Source of the DNA: Acidisphaera sp035272265 | GTDB taxonomy: Bacteria; Pseudomonadota; Alphaproteobacteria; Acetobacterales; Acetobacteraceae | Assembly (NCBI GenBank): GCA_035272265.1 | Contig: DATEQV010000018.1 | Coordinates: 1 to 28,016, forward strand | Direction of reading: 5' to 3' | DNA: 28,016 nt | Shown here: positions 8,820 to 17,298 of the stretch, piece by piece | How the letters are laid out: the number at the start of each line of letters is the position of its first letter | Numbering within the stretch: the first letter of the stretch is position 1 | The notes under the pieces: model-generated | Told to the model about the DNA's origin: nothing | What the model saw: the letters and a program-made list of their open reading frames with translations, nothing else | Databases searched by the model: none | Program-made: the position numbers and the translations under genes

Positions 8820-9590
8820 TCAGGTCGCAAGCGGCGCGAGGAAGGCCTCGATCACGGCGAGGAAGCCGTTCGGGTTCTCGGCGTGGATCCAGTGGCCGGC
8901 GTTGGGAACGGTCGCCAGACGGGCACGCGGAAACAGCGCCTCGATCACCGGCCAATACTCCGGGCGGATGTAGTCGGAGTGCTCGCCGCGCACGAACAGC
9001 GTCGGACCTTCGTATGGCGGCTGGCCGGGATCGTCCCAGCCCTCGATCCGCGGCAGCGACGCCTCGATCTCGTCGAGGCCGATCCGCCAATGCGGGTCCG
9101 GCCCGGTGCGCAGGCTTTGCAGCAGGAATGCGCGGATGCGCGGGTCCTCTATCTCCGGCGCCAAAGCGGCATCGGCCTCGGCCCGCGTCATGCCCGGCCG
9201 CAGCTTCAGGGCGCGGAGTGCGGCGGTATAGCGGGCGAAGAACGGCGGATGCACGACCGGGGCGATGTCCGAGACGACCAGACGCTCGATCGCCGACCGG
9301 TCGTCGAGGGCCAGCCGCATCGCCGCCTTGCCGCCCATCGAGTGTCCGATCAGCGCGCAGGGCAGCGCGTCCTGTGCGCCCAGCGTCTCGCGCACGTCCC
9401 CAGCCATGTCGGCATAGGTCATCGCCGGCGCGTGCGGACTGTCGCCGTGGTTGCGCAGGTCGAGCGCGATGACCCGGAACCGCTGGGCGAGCGCCTTCTG
9501 GATCGTGCCGAAGTTCCGCGCCGCACCGAACAGGCCGTGCAGGATCGCGACCGGCGGACCCGACCCGAGCGTGACGGCGTTCAGGATCAC
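8820..9590 (-). CDS. Alpha/beta hydrolase (YbfF/ABHD11-like esterase)
   Basis: A 256-residue alpha/beta hydrolase. The catalytic triad is visible as Ser84 in the nucleophile elbow GHSMGGKAA, Asp206 in RGEHSDYI and His233 in NAGHWIHAENP. The oxyanion-hole region is ILHGLFGAARNFG (17-29), and ALDLRNHGDS (42-51) is typical of the YbfF/ABHD11 branch, which hydrolyses short acyl esters and acyl-CoAs. The start is GTG at 9590, only 7 nt after the quinone oxidoreductase stop, with no strong ribosome site, so translation probably depends on the upstream gene. The physiological substrate is not known. About 174 nt separate it from the 43-residue gene, with no clear gene between. Confidence 0.92.
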   Translation of the reverse strand: MILNAVTLGSGPPVAILHGLFGAARNFGTIQKALAQRFRVIALDLRNHGDSPHAPAMTYADMAGDVRETLGAQDALPCALIGHSMGGKAAMRLALDDRSAIERLVVSDIAPVVHPPFFARYTAALRALKLRPGMTRAEADAALAPEIEDPRIRAFLLQSLRTGPDPHWRIGLDEIEASLPRIEGWDDPGQPPYEGPTLFVRGEHSDYIRPEYWPVIEALFPRARLATVPNAGHWIHAENPNGFLAVIEAFLAPLAT

Positions 9591-9597
9591 CGGCGGC

Positions 9598-10614
9598 TCA
9601 CGCGCCGACGGTCAGGCCGACGGTCAGCATGATCTTCCCGATGTGCGTGCTGCTCTCCATCAGCCGATGCGCCTCGACCGCCTCGGCGAGCGGGAACGTC
9701 GCGTGGATCACCGGCGCACATCTCCCCTGGTCCAGCAACGGCCAGACCTTCGCGCGCAGCTCGTTCGCGATGGCGCCTTTCTCGGCGGCGGTGCGGGGCC
9801 GCATGGTCGACCCGGTCACCGTCAGGCGCTTGCGCATGATCGGCATGAGATCGAAGTTCTCGACCACGGATCCCATCAGAAAGGCGATCATCACCAGCCG
9901 CCCGTCCTGTGCAAGCGAGCGGATGTTGCGCACGGCGTAGGGCGCGCCGACCATGTCGAGGATCACGTCGACACCCCGGCGCTCGGTCAGACGCTTCACT
10001 TCGTCGGCGAAGTCATTGGTTTTGTAGTTGATCGCGTCGGCAGCGCCGAACCTGCGGCAGGCCTCGCATTTGTCGTCCGATCCCGCCGTCGCATAGACCG
10101 TCGCACCGAACGCGGTGGCAAGCTGGATCGCGGTGACGCCGATGCCGCTGGTGCCGCCGTGGATCAGCGCCGTCTCGCCGGCGGCCAGCCGGCCGTGGCC
10201 GAACAGGTTGGCCCAGACGGTGAAATAGTTTTCGGGCAGCGCCGCGGCGCGCACCGCGTCGAAGCCGCGCGGCCACGGCAGGCACTGCGAGGCGGGGGCG
10301 GCCGCGTATTCGGCGTAGCCGCCGCCGTTGGTCAGGGCGCAGACCGCGTCGCCCTCGCGCCAGCCGGCGACTCCCTCGCCGAGCATCGCGACATGGCCGG
10401 CCACCTCGAGGCCGAGGATCGGGCTCGCGCCCGGCGGCGGCGGATAGGAGCCGGCACGCTGGGCCACGTCGGGCCGGTTGACCCCGGCGGCGGCGACCCG
10501 GATCAGCAGTTCCCCGGCGATCGGCTTGGGGACCTCGGTCGTCGCCGCATGCAGCACCTCGGGCCCGCCGGCGCCGTCTGCTGCGACATAGGTCATGGTA
10601 GCAGGAACGGACAT
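9598..10614 (-). CDS. NAD(P)H quinone oxidoreductase, PIG3 family
   Basis: A 338-residue zinc-independent member of the medium-chain dehydrogenase/reductase superfamily. It begins [15 protein letters not shown], the GroES-like domain includes [20 protein letters not shown], and the NADPH-binding fold has [15 protein letters not shown] (152-166) with GGTSGIG at 153-159. The segment [12 protein letters not shown] is characteristic of the PIG3/TP53I3 quinone oxidoreductase group. Such enzymes reduce small quinones with NADPH. The ATG at 10614 has GGAGG 5-6 nt upstream and is preferred over the internal Met7. It precedes the hydrolase gene by 7 nt, so both probably form one transcript. Confidence 0.94.
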   Translation of the reverse strand: MSVPATMTYVAADGAGGPEVLHAATTEVPKPIAGELLIRVAAAGVNRPDVAQRAGSYPPPPGASPILGLEVAGHVAMLGEGVAGWREGDAVCALTNGGGYAEYAAAPASQCLPWPRGFDAVRAAALPENYFTVWANLFGHGRLAAGETALIHGGTSGIGVTAIQLATAFGATVYATAGSDDKCEACRRFGAADAINYKTNDFADEVKRLTERRGVDVILDMVGAPYAVRNIRSLAQDGRLVMIAFLMGSVVENFDLMPIMRKRLTVTGSTMRPRTAAEKGAIANELRAKVWPLLDQGRCAPVIHATFPLAEAVEAHRLMESSTHIGKIMLTVGLTVGA

Positions 10615-10696
10615 CGGCGCCTCCGGCGGTCACAATAGCGCGGACGAGGGTGCCGGGAACCGGCCGGGGTCGGTGGGCCGCCGGTTCAGCCGTGGG

Positions 10697-11272
10697 TCAG
10701 GTGCGCTCGTTGGCCCGCATCAGCAGTTCGCGCGGCAGCCACGCCCGGGTCACCTTCCACTCGCCATGCCGCATCTCCATGCGGACGCGGATCGGCTTGG
10801 CGTGCTCGCCGGGCGGCCGCAGCTGGACGGAGAACTCCGTGGGCGAGTCGAAGAACGCCCACGCGATCTGCGGCTGGTCCTGCGACCGGCGGACGGAGGG
10901 GGCAAGGCGGTCATCCGCCTGGGCCGCGGCGACGATGGCGGCCGGGGTGACGTTGTTGTCGATCACGTTGCCGGCAATGCCGCGCATGAACCCGGAGCCG
11001 AACGCCGGCAGCGCCGCGTCGTCCCGCGCGGGAAGCGCCGTCGCTTCGGCCGGATCGGCGGGCTCCTCCGCCATGGCGTCGCAGACGTCCTCCTTGAGCC
11101 CCTCGCGCACGCCGTCCCAGTCGACCAGCGTCTCCAATGCGGTGGAGTCGCCGTGCCGGATCGCGTAGCCGAGGCGATAGAGGGTCACATAGGGATAGGC
11201 GCCGTAGGCGAAGGCAATGGCACCGAAGATGGGAAGCGCACGTTTGACCGCCTGGCGCGCACGTCGACGCAT
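10697..11272 (-). CDS. DUF2939 family membrane-anchored protein
   Basis: A 191-residue protein with a basic N-terminus (MRRRARQAVKR) and one membrane segment at about 12-28 (ALPIFGAIAFAYGAYPY). These are followed by YRLGYAIRHGDSTALETLVD and WDGVREGLKED, the recognisable start of DUF2939. The rest should be periplasmic: a helical middle with GFMRGIAGNVIDNNVTP, and a beta-rich end (WAFFDSPTEFSVQLRPPG, RVRMEMRHGEWKVTRAWLP). The frame is open to 11389, but the ATG at 11272 has GGAG at 11278-11281, 5 nt upstream. The family has no known biochemical role. It is divergent from denD and 82 nt upstream of the quinone oxidoreductase gene. Confidence 0.85.
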   Translation of the reverse strand: MRRRARQAVKRALPIFGAIAFAYGAYPYVTLYRLGYAIRHGDSTALETLVDWDGVREGLKEDVCDAMAEEPADPAEATALPARDDAALPAFGSGFMRGIAGNVIDNNVTPAAIVAAAQADDRLAPSVRRSQDQPQIAWAFFDSPTEFSVQLRPPGEHAKPIRVRMEMRHGEWKVTRAWLPRELLMRANERT

Positions 11273-11396
11273 TGGTACTCCGTACGTTGTTTCCATGTCG
11301 TCCGGATCGGCTGGCCTACTCGGGGACGACGGTCGCAACGCGGCGTCGGCCGTGACGTTCCGTCGCCAAACCCAGGCAGGCCACTGCATCAGTCAC

Positions 11397-11437
11397 ATCG
11401 TAGCGTAACAGGGTTTATCGTAGCGGAAACAATCGTA
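11397..11437. promoter_or_regulatory. Phased direct repeats between divergent genes
   Basis: ATCGTAGCG occurs at 11397-11405 and again at 11417-11425, exactly 20 bp apart (about two helical turns). A partial third copy, ATCGTA, lies at 11432-11437. GTAACAGGG and GTAAACAGG follow two of the units. The stretch is A/T-richer than its surroundings and lies 62 nt before the denD start, in the divergent region shared with the DUF2939 gene. It could be a regulator binding site; the regulator is unknown. Confidence 0.4.
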
Positions 11438-11498
11438 AACAGGAAGTCACCCCGGCCGCGCGTTGCGCGACAAAAACACTGGCGGAAGGACGCAGACG

Positions 11499-12476
11499 AT
11501 GAAAGTCACGATCCTGGGCGCAGGCGGATTTCTGGGACGGAAACTGGCGGACCGGATTGCCCGCGACGGGGCGCTCGGCGCCGAGCCGGTCGAGGTCCTG
11601 ACGTTGTTCGACATCGACCCGCCGCCGCCGCCCGCCGCGGCATCGCTACCGGTCCGCAGCATCGGCGGAGACGTGGCCAGCCTGCCGGCGGCGGCGATCC
11701 CCGAGGACACGGCGGTGGTGTTCCACCTCGCCGCCGTGGTCAGCGCGGCGGCCGAGGCGGACTACGACCTCGGCCGCCGGGTCAACGTGCGCGGCACCGA
11801 CGCCGTCATCGATGCCTGCCGCGGCCTGACACAACCCCCGCGGGTGGTTTTCACCAGCAGCGTCGCCAGCTTCTCCGGCGGCCAACGGGCCGTGCTCGCG
11901 GACGACGCGCGGCAGGTTCCCGCGAACAGCTATGGCGCCCAGAAGGCGATCGGCGAGCTGTTGCTGGCGGACGCGAGCCGGCGGGGCTTCCTGGATGCCG
12001 TCTCGCTCCGCCTTCCCACGATCGTCGTGCGGCCCGGCCGGCCCAACAAGGCGGCCAGCAGCTTCGTCTCGGCCATCGTCCGTGAGCCGTTGCTGGGACT
12101 GCCGACCGAGCTTCCGGTCGCGGACGACTTTGCCGTCTGGGTCGCGAGCCCGCGCCGCGCGGTGGACTGGCTGCTGCACGCGGCGACGATGGAAACCGGC
12201 CCGATGGGCCTGGACCGCAGCGTCAATCCGCCCGGCATGAGCGTGACCGTCGCCAAGCTGCTGGCGGCGCTGGACACCGAACGGCCGGGCGCCTCGGCGC
12301 TGGTGCGGCGGATATCGGCGCCTGACATCGAGCGCATCGTGAGCGCCTGGCCGGCCGCGTTCGATCCGGTCCGGGCGCGCGGCCTGGGCTTCGCGCCGCA
12401 CGAGCCGATCGAGGAGGTCGTGCGCGCCTTTGTCGAGGACGACCTCGACGCGACTCGCCGCGAGCGAGGTCTGTAA
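11499..12476 (+). CDS. denD: D-erythronate dehydrogenase-like NAD-dependent epimerase/dehydratase
   Basis: A 325-residue extended short-chain dehydrogenase. The NAD-binding turn is ILGAGGFLGRKLA (5-17). VVFHLAAVVS (73-82), VNVRGT (96-101) and VVFTSSVASFSG (116-127) follow. The catalytic Tyr145-xxx-Lys149 lies in NSYGAQKA. Length and SLRLPTIVVRPGRPNKAASS fit DenD, which oxidises D-erythronate to 2-oxo-tetronate in the four-carbon acid sugar pathway. The pathway partners (OtnK kinase, OtnC aldolase, OtnI isomerase) are absent here, so the substrate stays inferred. The ATG at 11499 has GGAAGGA 8 nt upstream. It is the first gene of the rightward block, behind phased direct repeats. Confidence 0.82.
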   Translation: MKVTILGAGGFLGRKLADRIARDGALGAEPVEVLTLFDIDPPPPPAAASLPVRSIGGDVASLPAAAIPEDTAVVFHLAAVVSAAAEADYDLGRRVNVRGTDAVIDACRGLTQPPRVVFTSSVASFSGGQRAVLADDARQVPANSYGAQKAIGELLLADASRRGFLDAVSLRLPTIVVRPGRPNKAASSFVSAIVREPLLGLPTELPVADDFAVWVASPRRAVDWLLHAATMETGPMGLDRSVNPPGMSVTVAKLLAALDTERPGASALVRRISAPDIERIVSAWPAAFDPVRARGLGFAPHEPIEEVVRAFVEDDLDATRRERGL

Positions 12477-12616
12477 TCCGGGCGGACCGTGAGCCCGGCG
12501 CGATATCCCCATAAAACTTCCGCGTTTTACGAGGAGTTTAGGCGCCGACGGTTGATCCTGCGCTGCGCCGGTCGCATCAATGCGGCCCACGCGGCGATCG
12601 CTACTGGTCTGAAACG

Positions 12617-14503
12617 ATGTCGGTGACGACGACGGACGGCCTCGAGAAGCAAAACATGGAGGCGGAGACAACCGCCGGTCCAACCGCGTCCGCGCGCATC
12701 GGCGAGATCAAGACGCTGCGGGACCGCCAGGGGGTCCCGCACCGGCATCGCACCTTCGGCGAGACGGTCCTGCACGCCCCGCAGGCGCTGCGGGCGATGG
12801 TGCGGGCCGACGAAATCTGGCTCGTCGTGCTCGCGGCGTTCGTCGGCACCGTCTCCGGCCTGCTGGTCGCGGCGATGACGATCGGCACGGAGATGGTGCA
12901 CACGCTGGTGTTCGACCTGCCACCGGGGGAGCGGCTTTCCGGCGCGGTGTCGTTGGCGCCGGCGCGGGCGCTGATCGTCCCGGTCGCAGGCGGCCTGCTG
13001 CTCGGAGTGGTCGGGCTGGCGCTCGCCAAATGGCGCCCCAAGCGCGCGGTCGACCCGATCGAGGCGAACGCGCTGTACGGCGGGCGCATGTCGATGCGCG
13101 ACAGCTGGATCGTCGTGCTGCAGACGATGATGTCGAACGGCGCCGGCGCGTCGGTCGGGCTGGAAGCGGCCTACACGCAGATCGGCGGCGGCATGGGCAG
13201 CTGGTTCGGGCGCATGTTCCGGCTGCGACGCAGCGACATGCGCCTGATGGTGGGCTGCGGCACGGCGGCCGCCATCGCAGGCGCGTTCGACGCGCCGCTG
13301 GCGGGCGCCTTCTATGCGTACGAGCTGGTGATCGGCACCTACTCGATCGCCACCCTCGCCCCGGTGGTGGTCGCGGCGATCATCGGCACCGCCATCGTGC
13401 AGGGCGTCGGCGGCAGCCCGGGTCAGCTCGATCTGCTCGTGCCGATGCGGGTCGAGACGGTGGACTACATCCCGCTGGTCGCCCTCGGCGTGCTGTGCGC
13501 ACTGATCGCGATCTGCGTCATGCGCGGCTGCACGCTCACCGAGGAGCTGTTCCGACGCAGCCGCGTGCCGGACTGGCTGCGCCCGTCGATCGGCGGACTG
13601 GTGATCGGCTGCATGGCGCTGGTCACGCCGGCGGTGATGTCGTCCGGGCACACGGCGCTCTCGGTGATCGTGGACGCGCCCTACCCGCTCCGCTGGGTGG
13701 TGCTGCTGGTGCTGATGAAGGCATGCGCCTCGGCGATCTCGATCGGGTCGGGGTTCCGCGGCGGCCTGTTCTTCGCCTCGCTGTTTCTGGGCGCGATGGT
13801 CGGCAAGGTGTTCGCCGGCGTGCTGCTGATCGCCACCCCCACGCATGCGGTGCCGCCGGCGGTCTGCGCCATCGTGGGCATGAGCAGCATGGCGGTCGCG
13901 ATCGTAGGCGGGCCGCTGACGATGACGTTCCTGGCCCTGGAGGAGACGGGCAGCCTGCCGATGACGGCGGCGGTGCTCGCGGCCTGCGTCGTCTCCGCGC
14001 TGACGGTGCGCCGGACCTTCGGCTACAGCTTCGCCACCTGGCGCTTCCACCTGCGCGGCGAGGCGATCCGCAGCGCGGTGGACATCGGCTGGATGCGCAA
14101 CCTGTCGGTCGGCCGCATGATGCGGCGCGAAGTGCGCACGGTCCGCACCGACACGTCGCTGGCGAAGTTCAAGCGCGACTTCCCGCTCGGCTCGACCCAG
14201 CGCGTGGTGGTGATCGACGAGAGGGACCGTTATGCCGGGATGGTGCTGGTCCCCGAGGCGCATGCCGCCGACGGTGACAAGGACCGCGTCTCCGAGGTGC
14301 TGCACCACGCCGCCGATTACCTGCTTCCGCAGATGACGGTGAAAGAGGCGACGACCTTGTTCGAACGGGCGGAGGCGGACGCGCTGACCGTCGTCGATGC
14401 GCCCGAGACCCGCAAGGTGCTCGGCATCCTGACGGAGCAGTACACGCTGCGCCGCTACAGCGAGGAGCTCGACCGCAGGCGCAAAGAGCTGTCCGGAGAA
14501 TAG
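12617..14503 (+). CDS. CLC-family chloride channel/transporter with CBS-like C-terminal domain
   Basis: A 628-residue inner-membrane CLC protein. Residues 1-65 are a polar N-terminal extension. About 66-470 form the multi-helix CLC core. The C-terminal 485-620 resembles a CBS domain pair (MMRREVRTVRTDTSLAKF; VVVIDERDRYAG; MTVKEATTLFERAEADALTV). The gating glutamate is kept as Glu183 (SVGLEAAYTQIGGG), and the helix-N motif is IGSGFRGGLFFASLFLG (376-392). By alignment to E. coli ClcA the Ser107 site reads Ala144 (RAVDP), the inner Glu203 site is Leu237 (YAYELV), and Tyr445 is Leu447 (LEETGSLP). It may therefore be a channel or an uncoupled transporter. The start is uncertain: Met14 is an alternative, and neither site has a strong ribosome signal. 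Confidence 0.9.
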   Translation: MSVTTTDGLEKQNMEAETTAGPTASARIGEIKTLRDRQGVPHRHRTFGETVLHAPQALRAMVRADEIWLVVLAAFVGTVSGLLVAAMTIGTEMVHTLVFDLPPGERLSGAVSLAPARALIVPVAGGLLLGVVGLALAKWRPKRAVDPIEANALYGGRMSMRDSWIVVLQTMMSNGAGASVGLEAAYTQIGGGMGSWFGRMFRLRRSDMRLMVGCGTAAAIAGAFDAPLAGAFYAYELVIGTYSIATLAPVVVAAIIGTAIVQGVGGSPGQLDLLVPMRVETVDYIPLVALGVLCALIAICVMRGCTLTEELFRRSRVPDWLRPSIGGLVIGCMALVTPAVMSSGHTALSVIVDAPYPLRWVVLLVLMKACASAISIGSGFRGGLFFASLFLGAMVGKVFAGVLLIATPTHAVPPAVCAIVGMSSMAVAIVGGPLTMTFLALEETGSLPMTAAVLAACVVSALTVRRTFGYSFATWRFHLRGEAIRSAVDIGWMRNLSVGRMMRREVRTVRTDTSLAKFKRDFPLGSTQRVVVIDERDRYAGMVLVPEAHAADGDKDRVSEVLHHAADYLLPQMTVKEATTLFERAEADALTVVDAPETRKVLGILTEQYTLRRYSEELDRRRKELSGE

Positions 14504-14510
14504 CCGGGCA

Positions 14511-14529
14511 TATACTTGACTCCGTCAAG
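14511..14529. promoter_or_regulatory. Probable MarR operator with overlapping -10 element
   Basis: The perfect palindrome CTTGAC-TCC-GTCAAG (14515-14529) is the form bound by many MarR-family dimers. It overlaps a good -10 hexamer, TATACT (14511-14516), just after the CLC stop and before the marR-GNAT coding region. Bound repressor would block this promoter, pointing to autoregulation. Confidence 0.55.
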
Positions 14530-14551
14530 CAACCTGCCCGACGATGCCCGT

Positions 14552-15469
14552 GTGGGCACGCTCGACGAGCGCATCGCGGCGATCCGGTCCTTCAACCGCT
14601 ACTACACGCGGCTGATCGGCGTGCTGCAGGACGCCTATCTGGGCGAGCAGCTGACGCTCGCCGAGGCGCGCACGATCTACGAACTGGCCACCGGCGGCGC
14701 GCAGTCCGCGACCGCGCTGTGTGCGACGCTCGGGCTCGACGCCGGATATCTCAGCCGGATCCTGCAGCGTTTCGAGGCGGACGGGCTGATCGCACGCCAC
14801 CGCGACGACCTCGACCGGCGACAGTCGGCGATTGCATTGACCGCGCGGGGACGCGGCGCGTTCCGTAAGCTGGAAAGCCGCGTGCGGGCCGAACTGCAAA
14901 CGCTGATCGGGCCGCTCGCCGACGATGCGCAGGAAGATCTGGTCGAGGCCATGCAGCGCATCCGCGCACGGCTGGACGGATCCGCGGGCGAGGTCGTTCT
15001 GCGCGAACCGGCACCGGGCGACATCGGCTGGGTGATCGCGCGGCACGGCGCGCTGTACGCCGAGGAGTACGGCTACGACGCGCGGTTCGAGGCGCTCGTC
15101 GGCAAGGCCGCGTCGGCCTTCCTGCTGGAGCACGACGCCGCGAGGGAGCGCGGCTGGATCGCGGCGCGCGACGGGGTGCGGCTCGGCTGCGTGTTCCTGA
15201 TGCGCGAAAACGACACCGACGGGCGCTTGCGCCTGCTGCTGGTCGAGCCGGCGGCGCGCGGCATCGGGCTCGGCCGCCGCCTGACCGACGCCTGCCTGAG
15301 CTTCGCCCGCGACGCCGGCTACGGCCGCGTCGTGCTATGGACCAACGAGGTGCTGACGGCGGCACGTGCCATCTACGCCAAGCGGGGGTTCCGGCTGGAA
15401 CGCTCCCAGCCGCATGCGATGTTCGGCCCCCCGTCGGTCGGGGAGGACTGGGTGCTCGACCTGCGCTGA
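14552..15469 (+). CDS. MarR-GNAT fusion: transcriptional regulator with N-acetyltransferase domain
   Basis: With the GTG start at 14552 the protein has 305 residues. Residues 1-140 are a MarR-type winged helix: dimer helix RIAAIRSFNRYYTRLIGVL, recognition region SATALCATLGLDAGYLSRIL (52-71), then the wing RHRDDLDRRQSAIALTARG. Residues 145-305 are a GNAT acetyltransferase with the acetyl-CoA loop VEPAARGIGLGRRL and the late motif AIYAKRGFRLE. A TTG at 14516 would add 12 residues, but it lies inside the palindrome and -10 element, so transcription probably starts beyond it. The acetylated substrate is unknown. It follows the CLC gene closely and precedes the dehydrogenase gene by 38 nt, which it may also control. 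Confidence 0.92.
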   Translation: MGTLDERIAAIRSFNRYYTRLIGVLQDAYLGEQLTLAEARTIYELATGGAQSATALCATLGLDAGYLSRILQRFEADGLIARHRDDLDRRQSAIALTARGRGAFRKLESRVRAELQTLIGPLADDAQEDLVEAMQRIRARLDGSAGEVVLREPAPGDIGWVIARHGALYAEEYGYDARFEALVGKAASAFLLEHDAARERGWIAARDGVRLGCVFLMRENDTDGRLRLLLVEPAARGIGLGRRLTDACLSFARDAGYGRVVLWTNEVLTAARAIYAKRGFRLERSQPHAMFGPPSVGEDWVLDLR

Positions 15470-15507
15470 TCGTGCCAGAGTGGCGCGACGATCAACGGGA
15501 GGGCGAG

Positions 15508-16386
15508 ATGAGCCAGGGCAGAATGAGCCTGCGCGGAAAGACGGTGTTCATGAGCGGCGGCAGCCGCGGCATCGGGCTGGCGATCGCCAAGCGGCTGGCG
15601 CAGGAGGGGGCGAACGTCGCCATCGCCGCCAAGACCGATACGCCGGACCCGCGGCTGGCGGGCACGGTCCACACCGCGGCGGCGGAGATCGAGGCAGCGG
15701 GCGGCAAGGCGCTGCCGCTGATCTGCGACATCCGCGATGAAGCCGCGGTGGCGGCGTCGGTGGCGCGGACGGCGGAGACGTTCGGCGGCATCGACGTGGT
15801 GGTCAACAACGCCAGCGCCATCCGCCTGACCGGCACGCTGGAAACGCCGGTCAAGCGCTACGACCTGATGCACGGCGTCAACGGACGCGGCACCTTCGTC
15901 GTCACGCAGGCCTGCCTGCCGCATCTGCTGAAGGCGGAGAACCCGCACATCCTGACGCTCAGCCCGCCGCTGACGACCGACGGCAAGTGGTTCCGTGCGT
16001 GGCCCGCCTACACCATCGCGAAATACACGATGAGCCTGTTCACGCTGGCATGGTCGCAGGAATTCGCCGGACGGGTCGCCGCCAACGCGCTGTGGCCGCG
16101 CACGGCGATCGCGACCGCGGCCGTGGCCAACGAGATCGGCGGCGAGGCGATGCTGCGCGTCTGCCGCAAGCCGGAGATCATGGCCGAGGCGGCGCTCTAC
16201 ATCCTGGGCCAGCCCAAAACCTGCACCGGACGCTTCTTCCTCGACGACGAGGTGCTGATTGCGGCGGGGATGCGCGATTTGTCGGTCTTCGACGTATCGC
16301 CGGGCGCGCCGCTGCAGATGGACTTCTTCGTCGAGCCGCTGCCCGGAATGATCGGCTTCGATGCGGCAACGGGCGGCCACGGGTGA
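15508..16386 (+). CDS. HSDL2-like short-chain dehydrogenase/reductase
   Basis: A 292-residue short-chain dehydrogenase. The cofactor motif is GGSRGIG (17-23), NNASAIRLTGTLETP (100-114) follows, and the catalytic Tyr168 and Lys172 lie in AYTIAKYTMS. Serine in the segment LTLSPPL (149-155) sits at the usual catalytic Ser position. The phrases AAKTDTPDPRLAGTVHTAA, ALWPRTAIATAA and the extended tail ending in DFFVEPLPG closely match animal HSDL2, whose extra SCP2 domain is absent here. HSDL2 is linked to fatty acid metabolism, but its reaction is not firmly known. The ATG at 15508 follows GGGAGGGCGAG. It overlaps the isomerase gene by 1 nt (TGATG), so the two are translationally coupled. Confidence 0.92.
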   Translation: MSQGRMSLRGKTVFMSGGSRGIGLAIAKRLAQEGANVAIAAKTDTPDPRLAGTVHTAAAEIEAAGGKALPLICDIRDEAAVAASVARTAETFGGIDVVVNNASAIRLTGTLETPVKRYDLMHGVNGRGTFVVTQACLPHLLKAENPHILTLSPPLTTDGKWFRAWPAYTIAKYTMSLFTLAWSQEFAGRVAANALWPRTAIATAAVANEIGGEAMLRVCRKPEIMAEAALYILGQPKTCTGRFFLDDEVLIAAGMRDLSVFDVSPGAPLQMDFFVEPLPGMIGFDAATGGHG

Positions 16387-17243
16387 TGGCGTACGAAACC
16401 CTGCTCGTCTCGCAGGACGGACCGGTCGCGCATATCCGGCTGAACCGGCCCGACAAGCGCAACAGCCTCACGCCGGCGTTCTGGCGCGAGTTCCCCGACG
16501 CGATCGCCGAGCTCGACGCACCCGGCACGGTCCGCGCGCTGATCCTGTCCGGCGAAGGACCGTCGTTCTGCGCGGGGATGGACCTGTCGGTTTTCGCCTC
16601 CGGCCTGTCGTTCCGCATGGATAGCGCCCGTGCGCGGAGCGCGATGATCGAGACCGGCCGCGCGTTGCTGCGCGGGGTCGCGGCACTGGAGGCGGCGCGG
16701 TTTCCGACGATCGCTGTCGTGCACGGCGCCTGCCTCGGCGCCGGGCTGGAGATCGCCGCGGCGTGCGACCTGCGCTTCGTCACCGCCGACGCACAGTTGC
16801 GGATCGAGGAGATCAATATCGGCCTCATGGCCGACCTCGGCGCGCTGCAGCGGGTCCCCCGCCTGATGCCGCAGGCGATCGCGCGCGAGCTGGCCTATAC
16901 CGGTGCGACGCTCACCGGCGCGCGGGCGGCGGAGATCGGCTTCGCCAACGCGGCCCTGCCCGACGTCGGCGCGGCGATGGCGCGCGCGCAGGAGGCGGCA
17001 CAGGCGATCGCGATGCGCTCTCCGCTCGCCGTCCGCGCGAGCAAGGATGCGCTGAACTACGCGCGCGACCATGCGATCGCCGATGCGCTCGATCGCGCGA
17101 TGGTGATGAACGGCGCGGTCATGGACCCCGGCGAGATGGCCGAGAGCATGGCCGCCCGCAGCGAGCGCCGAAGCCCCCACTACGCCGACCTGCCGCCGCT
17201 GCCAGGACCGGGCGGGCTGGCAACGGCACGCAAGTCCGGTTAG
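16386..17243 (+). CDS. Crotonase-fold enzyme, probable delta3,5-delta2,4-dienoyl-CoA isomerase
   Basis: A 285-residue crotonase. The oxyanion hole comes from FCAGMDLSVF (61-70) and HGACLGAGLEIA (113-124). Three acidic residues match those of mammalian ECH1: Asp128 in ACDLRF, Glu142 in RIEEINIG and Asp150 in LMADLGALQRVPR. ECH1 uses them to move a conjugated double bond in 3,5-dienoyl-CoA during breakdown of unsaturated fatty acids. Plain enoyl-CoA hydratases have two glutamates instead, so isomerase is the better name than hydratase. The ATG at 16386 overlaps the stop of the dehydrogenase gene. The C-terminal tail (RRSPHYADLPPLPGPGG) is proline-rich. Confidence 0.9.
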   Translation: MAYETLLVSQDGPVAHIRLNRPDKRNSLTPAFWREFPDAIAELDAPGTVRALILSGEGPSFCAGMDLSVFASGLSFRMDSARARSAMIETGRALLRGVAALEAARFPTIAVVHGACLGAGLEIAAACDLRFVTADAQLRIEEINIGLMADLGALQRVPRLMPQAIARELAYTGATLTGARAAEIGFANAALPDVGAAMARAQEAAQAIAMRSPLAVRASKDALNYARDHAIADALDRAMVMNGAVMDPGEMAESMAARSERRSPHYADLPPLPGPGGLATARKSG

Positions 17244-17298
17244 CGTTCCCATCCGACGGCGCCAAGAACCGCCGCGCACACTTGAGGGGGATATCCCA

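Noticed and set aside
12512..12529. Small inverted repeat TAAAAC-TTCCGC-GTTTTA between denD and the CLC gene
   Set aside because: The stem is only 6 bp and A/T-rich without a following U-run, too weak to call a terminator.
14516..14551. TTG start that would add 12 residues to the MarR-GNAT protein
   Set aside because: It lies within the palindrome and touches the -10 hexamer, and has no ribosome site. It remains possible if transcription starts further upstream.
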